Shown here: positions 57,601 through 64,000 of the stretch, in pieces
Layout: each line of letters begins with the position of its first letter
Numbering within the stretch: position 1 is the first letter of the stretch
Source: Perlabentimonas sp964490015
GTDB taxonomy: Bacteria > Bacteroidota > Bacteroidia > Bacteroidales > Tenuifilaceae
Length of the DNA: 64,000 nucleotides
Direction of reading: 5' to 3'
Assembly (NCBI GenBank): GCA_964490015.1
Contig: CAZBBA010000007.1
Coordinates: 1 to 64,000, forward strand
Position numbers and translations under genes: made by a program
The notes under the pieces: generated by a model
Told to the model about the DNA's origin: nothing
The model's input: the letters and a program-made list of their open reading frames with translations, nothing else
Database searches by the model: none

Positions 57601-60600
57601 ACTCGGTGGTTATCTTCGACCGTATCCGTGAGTACATTGGATTGTATCCTAAGCGCGATCGCATGGTAACCATGAATAACGCCCTTAACGATACCCTAAG
57701 CCGTACATTCTCCACATCGTTCAGTACGCTGGTGGTGCTTGTTCCCATCTTCTTCTTTGGTGGCGATAGCATCCGTGGATTTATCTTTGGCTTGATTATC
57801 GGTATCCTGGTGGGTACTTACTCATCGTTGTTTATCGCTTCGCCTGTTGCTTACGACATTAAGGTGTGGTCGGCCAAAAGAGCTTTAAAGAAAGCCGATA
57901 AGACGAAGAAATAATAAGAAATTGTAGTAATTGAAAAATCCTGCGGTTACCCGCAGGATTTTTTTTGTAGCTTTGTAAGGCGATAAAAATAAAACCTATG
58001 CTGCTCCTATTTATTGGCGCTGCCGAAATTGTCCTAATCGTATTTGCGGTTCTATTACTCTTTGGATCGAAAAAGATTCCCGAGGTGGCTCGCGCCATTG
58101 GCAAAGGCTATCGCGAATTTCAGAAAGCAACCGAGGACATCAAGCGCGAACTCTCCAATCTCGAGAAGGATGATTCCACGCCCACAAGCCGAAAGAACTC
58201 TGGGAATAACAACAACACCAATGGCTCTGATAATCAGTAAAAAATATTTTCGATTTGAAACCAGGATAACGAATAATGCTAAAATTTGATGTATCTTTGC
58301 AGCCATTTTTAGCACAAAAAACCAATAAAAGTTCTTAACAAGTCAGTGTAAATGAGAGAGAATGAGAAATTCGGAAAGAAACCCGTGAGGCGGAGTACAT
58401 CCGAGGAAAAAGAGTCGGCAAGCGTGTATAAACCGCGTACGGCCACAAAATTTGGCTCAGAGCCAAAAAGAAAAAGTTCGTCAAACAATAGTGATTCTGA
58501 CGACAAACCCACCGATAGAAAAGAGAGATCAACTTCGAGAGAAAGACGCGATCGTGACGATCGATTTGAAGAGAAACGCCCTGCCCGTAGAGAAGGAAAG
58601 CGCGACGACAGGCAGCAGGACGAATCGAGTACCTACAAACCACGAACCCTTAAGCTAAAATCGGGCGAGAAGGAAAAACCTGCTCGCGAACGTTACTCCG
58701 AGGAGAGGGATTCTGCCCCACGAGAGGATAGCAAAAAAAGTTTTTACGAGGAAAAATACTCAAGGCCAAAGGTTGAAAAAGCCCCAAAATCGAGCCCCGA
58801 CAAATTCTCGAAATCCTCAACCGAAAAGTACGACAAGCCATCGAGAGATAAATATGGTAAACCATCGGACGATAAGTACGGTAGGCCATCGAGAGATAAA
58901 TACGGCAAATCATCGGAAGACAAGTACGGTAAACCATCGAGAGATAAGTACGGAAAATCATCGGACGACAGATACTCAAAACCTAAATCGGGAAAATTCG
59001 AGAAATTTGAGAAACCCTCATCCGATCGAATAAAGAAAGCAACTAAACAATTCATGTCCCCTCCCGAGATTGAAAATGAGCTGAAAACCGATAAGGATGG
59101 ACTGATTCGTCTAAATAAATACATTGCCAACTCAGGCCTTTGCAGCCGCAGGGAGGCCGATGAATTCATTGCCAAAGGCCAAATCACCGTGAATGGTGTT
59201 GAGGTTCGCGAGTTGGGAACCAAGGTGAAGCTAACCGACGAGGTTCGCTTTAAGGACAAGGCCTTGGATCCCGAAAAAAAAGTTTACATCCTACTAAACA
59301 AGCCAAAGGACTACGTAACAACCGTTGAGGATCCCAATGCAACCCGCACCGTAATGGATCTGATTGAGGGCGCATGCGAGCAACGGGTTTACCCTGTTGG
59401 CCGTTTGGACAGGAACAGCACTGGTCTTTTGCTATTTACCAACGATGGCGAGCTAACCAAGCAGCTTACCCATCCTAGCTTTATGAAGCGTAAGATTTAC
59501 GAGGTTGGTCTCGACCGTAACGTTGCCCCCGAGGATATGGAAGCAATTCGCAAAGGTGTTGATGTTGAAGGCGAAATAGTTGCTGCCGATGCCATTGAGT
59601 ACGCCGACGACTACGACAAATCGGTTATTGGGATTGAGATTCACTCGGGCCAAAATCGCATTGTGCGTCGTATCTTCGAGAGCTTAAACTATCGGGTAAC
59701 CAAACTCGATAGAGTTTACTTTGCTGGCCTTACTAAAAAGAATCTACCACGTGGTAAGTGGCGTTTCTTAAGCCAAAAGGAAGTGAATATGCTTAAAATG
59801 AATCGATTTAACTAATTGTAGCTTCACAGCAAAAGCGGAATCTTACTTGGGTTCCGCTTTTTTTATTTAGATTTGTGCAACTACAAAAACTTTGTATCCT
59901 AATCAGCATTTTTAGCAAAGTGAAAAGATTCCCCTTAGCCATTTTCCTCGCCATTATTTCATTCCCATTATACTCCCAAAATATTCTTAAGGGAAAAATT
60001 GTAGATAGGGAATCGGGTGTTCCCCTACCATTTGTCAGCATTGTTTACAACGAACGTGGCCAAGGAATTACCACCGATTTGGATGGGCTATTCGAGCTAA
60101 ACACTCCTGTACCTGTAAACGAGATTAGAACAAGCTATGTAGGTTACTCGCCCGAAATAGTAGTAATTGATCCCAAAAGTTATACTCGGCCATTGCTAAT
60201 TGGGCTTAGGCCCATTTCGTATAACCTCGATGAGGTTTTTATTCGACCGGGAATTAATCCTGCGCACCGGATAATTGAGGCGGTATACCAAAATCGCGAG
60301 AAAAATAACCCCGAGCGTCTGCCAGAGTTCCGCTACAACAGCTACAATAAGATGTACTTCACCGCTGTTCGCGATACTATTAGGGCTAAAGAAAGAGATA
60401 ATTCAACCGACTCGTTAGAGCTAAAGGTCGAAAAAGTGCTTCGCCGCCAACATATTTTGATGATGGAATCGGTAACCGAGCGTATTTACATGCATCCGGG
60501 AAGAAGCCACGAAACAGTTCTAGCCTCAAAGGTTTCGGGAATGAAGGATCCTCTTCTGTCTTTTTTGGCCACACAGTACCAGTCCTTCTCGTTTTACCCC

Positions 60601-63600
60601 GAACAGCTAAACCTGGGAGGCAGGTTTTACCTCAACCCCATTAGCCGAAACAGTAACCGGCGTTACCTTTTTATCCTTGAGGATACCCTTTTCACTCCAA
60701 GCGCCGATACTCTTTTCATAATATCGTTCCGTCCGTTGCAAAACCGAAATTTTGCAGCACTTCAGGGAGTAATGAGCATCAACTCCAATGGCTACGCCAT
60801 TCAAAACGTGATTGCCGATCCGGTGGAGCCACCCTCGCCAATGTTCAACATTAAGATTCAGCAGCGGTACGAGCTAATCGATTGCATACAGTGGTTTCCT
60901 GTGGAGTTGAACACAACCTTATACCTCAACACTGCCAACGTTCAGGTGCAGGATACAACAAACCGCCAAACGATTCGAATGCAGATGGTGGGCGTAGGGA
61001 GTAGCTATATAAGAAACATTGATCTACGACCAAACCTGCGAGCCCGCGATTTTAGCCACGTGGAGGTGAGTTTCGATCCGCTGGCTTCGATCCGCACCGA
61101 AGATTTCTGGTTGCAGTACAGAGGCGATTCCCTTTCCAAACAGGAGCTGCGAACGTATCACTTTGTCGATAGCATTAGCCAAAAGGCAAATCTCGATAGG
61201 ATAATGGGCATGTTCGATGCGCTTATTATGGGAAAAGTTCCCATTGGACTTTTCAACCTCAACCTTAACCAAATTCTCGACTATAACCGATTTGAGGGTT
61301 ACCGGCTTGGACTTGGTCTCGAAACAAATTCTCGGATTTCGCAGTGGTTTACCCTGGGCGGGTACTATGCCTACGGTTTTAAGGATAAACAAGATAAATT
61401 TGGAGGATTTGGAAAGATTAGAATCAGCAAGCGGCATCAGTTTTATATTGAGGGACAATACCAAAACGATGTTCGTGAACCCGGCGAAGTAACCTTCGAA
61501 AAGCAGTTTGGCCTGATTAATACTGATCTGTTCCGTAGCTTTATGATCGATAGAATGGATTACATTGAGCGGTTCTCCACACGATTAAACTTTAGGATTC
61601 TTAAACGATTTACCATTGGATTTGCGGGTTCTAAAACCAGCTACAACATAGCCTCGGGGAATGATTTTAACCATCCTTCCCTAGCATCACCGAGCAGTTT
61701 CACAACCAACGAGCTGGGCGTGGAGCTGAAATTTGCCAAACGCGAAGCCTACATCGAAACCATAAAAGGGCTTATGCCCTTTGAGTTTGAGCATCCTGTA
61801 ATTTGGGTAAATCTTTATAAGGGATTTGAATACAGCGGCACCGGATTCGACTACACCCGAATGGAGGCAAAGTTTACTCACAAGGTAAGCCATAAACTTA
61901 TAGGAAAAACATCATTATCAATCTGCGGAGGGCAAATCCATGGAGATGTACCTACCCCGCTACTGTACTTTGCACCCGGAAGCATGGATAAGTACCCGTT
62001 CGATGCCACGCATTCATTCGGCACAATGCATCCCTTCGAATTTGTTTCCGATAGGTATGCCTACGCTTTCCTGCGGCATAACCTTGGCGAATTGCTCTGG
62101 AAAACCCGATCAAAGCTATTCAAACCTCAATTTGAACTGGTTCAAAACTTTGCCATTGGCGATTACACGCAAAATCCAATGCACATTTTTTCGCTCAATC
62201 AACCCCAAACCCTCAGCAAAGGCTTTTTCGAAAGCGGGTTACTTATTAATGGCATAATATCAAACCCCTTTTACTCCATTGGAGTTGGTGGATACTACCG
62301 TTGGGGAAGCTATGCACATGCTAGCTGGCAGGATAATTTTGCCCTTAAGCTAACCCTAGCCACCAGCTTTTAATCGAAAAAGAGCGAAATAGCCCAAAAT
62401 CTTGCTATCTTTGCAGCCCAAAAAAATTGTAATTCAGCACAATGGCACACCGTTCAGGATTTGTAAATATTATTGGCAACCCCAACGTGGGTAAGTCAAC
62501 ACTAATGAACGCCCTGGTGGGCGAGCGCCTTTCGATTATCACCAGTAAGGCTCAAACCACGCGCCACCGCATAATGGGTATAGTGAATGGCGAGGATTTT
62601 CAGATTGTATATTCCGATACTCCAGGGGTTCTCAAACCCGCTTATAAGCTACAGGAGTCGATGATGCGTTTTGTGAAAGAGGCGCTGGAGGATGCCGATG
62701 TAATTCTCTACATCACCGATACGCAGGAAACTCCCAATAAAAATCAGGAATTCCTCGACTCGCTTGGCAAGCAGGAAGTGCCAATTATCCTTGTCATAAA
62801 CAAGGTTGACTTAAGTGACCAGTCGAAGTTGGAAGGCATGGTGCAGATGTGGCAGAACATGCTGCCAAAGGCCATAATTATTCCCGCCTCGGCGCTGCAC
62901 AGTTTTAACCTTGAGCCCATTTTCAACGCCATTGTTAAAAACCTACCCGAAGGGCCAGAGTTTTTTCCCAAGGACACGCTCACTGACCGGACACTCAGGT
63001 TTTTTGCCTCCGAGATAATTCGCGAAAAGGTGCTTACCACCTATCAAAAGGAGATACCCTACTCGGTGGAGGTTGTAATTGAAGAGTACATTGAGGGTGA
63101 CGATATCGACAGGATTAGGGCGCTAATATACGTTGCCCGCGAAACGCAAAAGGGCATAATAATTGGCCACCAGGGCAAGATGCTGAAAAAGGTAGGAACC
63201 GAAGCCCGGCTGGAGTTAGAGAAGTTTTTGGATAAAAAGGTTTTCCTCGAGATGTACGTAAAAGTTGATCCCAACTGGCGCGACGATGAGGCTAAGCTGA
63301 AGAGGTTTGGGTATTTATAGAGGAAAAGTGACGAGTGATGGGTGACGGGATTCAACATCAACCTTAAACCCAAAAGTTGTAAAATTTTACAAAAGAAATT
63401 ATACTGGAAACATGGGAAATATAGTAGCAATAGTAGGGCGACCCAATGTGGGCAAATCAACACTTTTTAACCGGCTTATTGGCCAACGCAAGGCCATTGT
63501 CGACGAGGTATCTGGTGTTACCCGCGACCGAATATACGGCAAATCGGACTGGAATGGTGTTGAGTTCTCGGTGATCGATACTGGTGGTTGGGTGGTAAAC

Positions 63601-64000
63601 TCCGAAGACATCTTTGAGGGTGAAATCCGCAAGCAGGTTAAGATCGCAATTGATGAGGCCGATGTTATTCTTTTCCTTGTCGATACATCAACTGGAATTA
63701 CTGATATGGATAATGAGGTTGCCAACCTTTTACGTCGCTCGGAGAAAAAAGTGATTCTTGTGGCTAACAAGGTGGATAACTACCAGCGTCAGCAGGAATC
63801 GTACGAGTTCTATAACTTAGGCCTAGGCGATATCTGGTCTATCTCCGCGATGAATGGTAGCGGCACTGGCGACCTGCTCGACGAAGTGCTTAAGTACTTT
63901 AAAAAGGATACAACCGAGGAGGAGGAAACCGAAATTCCTCGTATTTCCATTGTTGGACGACCAAACGTAGGCAAATCATCACTTATAAACGCGCTGGTTG

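Overview
The window reads as chromosomal DNA of a member of the phylum Bacteroidota, most likely from the Bacteroidales/Marinilabiliales side. Start codons are generally not preceded by a Shine-Dalgarno sequence. Many genes carry the Bacteroidota -7 promoter box TAnnTTTG, and a few also carry a TTG/TTTG box 17-20 bases upstream. Family content agrees: DUF4783, DUF5686 with a carboxypeptidase-like regulatory domain, a fused SecDF, Yip1, a PAS-rich hybrid kinase, an rRNA pseudouridine synthase with a long charged N-terminal extension, and a Fibrobacter-paralogous-domain lipoprotein. I see no rRNA, tRNA, CRISPR array, integrase or intact transposase. The species cannot be told from the sequence alone.

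Layout. 0.4-10 kb: a single-chain three-module flavin/iron-sulfur amine or imino-acid dehydrogenase, a cytosolic four-PAS hybrid kinase, a superoxide dismutase preceded by a perfect inverted repeat that looks like a metalloregulator operator, a beta-barrel protein and an HExxH membrane protein. 10-15 kb: fabD, then three exported proteins, the middle one a caspase-fold (C14) protease. 15-24 kb: a very large membrane sensor kinase, then core genes rlmH, DUF4783, nadC, yihY, pdxH and glnA. 24-30 kb: a MacAB/TolC-like export operon lacking its ATPase, then glmM.

30-44 kb is the accessory part. It is more AT-rich, has looser spacing and palindromic scraps in the gaps. It holds a DUF4143 ATPase, a membrane-anchored MutS-like ATPase, an exported protein with fourteen WD40 blades plus a caspase domain, a predicted Amj-type lipid II flippase, lipoproteins, a PfkB kinase and a NYN/LOTUS RNase-like protein.

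44-54 kb: a POT peptide transporter, a hemerythrin protein translationally coupled to a LuxR regulator with a dead receiver, rmuC with an overlapping glycosyltransferase, a roughly 165-bp palindromic MITE-like element, a Yip1 protein and a coupled NarL-type two-component system. 54-64 kb: a retropepsin-like protease, secDF, tatA, the pseudouridine synthase, a DUF5686 outer-membrane protein, era, and der, which is cut by the window end.

The most unusual items are the two exported caspase-fold proteins, the hemerythrin/pseudo-receiver pair, the three-subunits-in-one dehydrogenase, the sod operator palindrome and the palindromic element at 49.8 kb.
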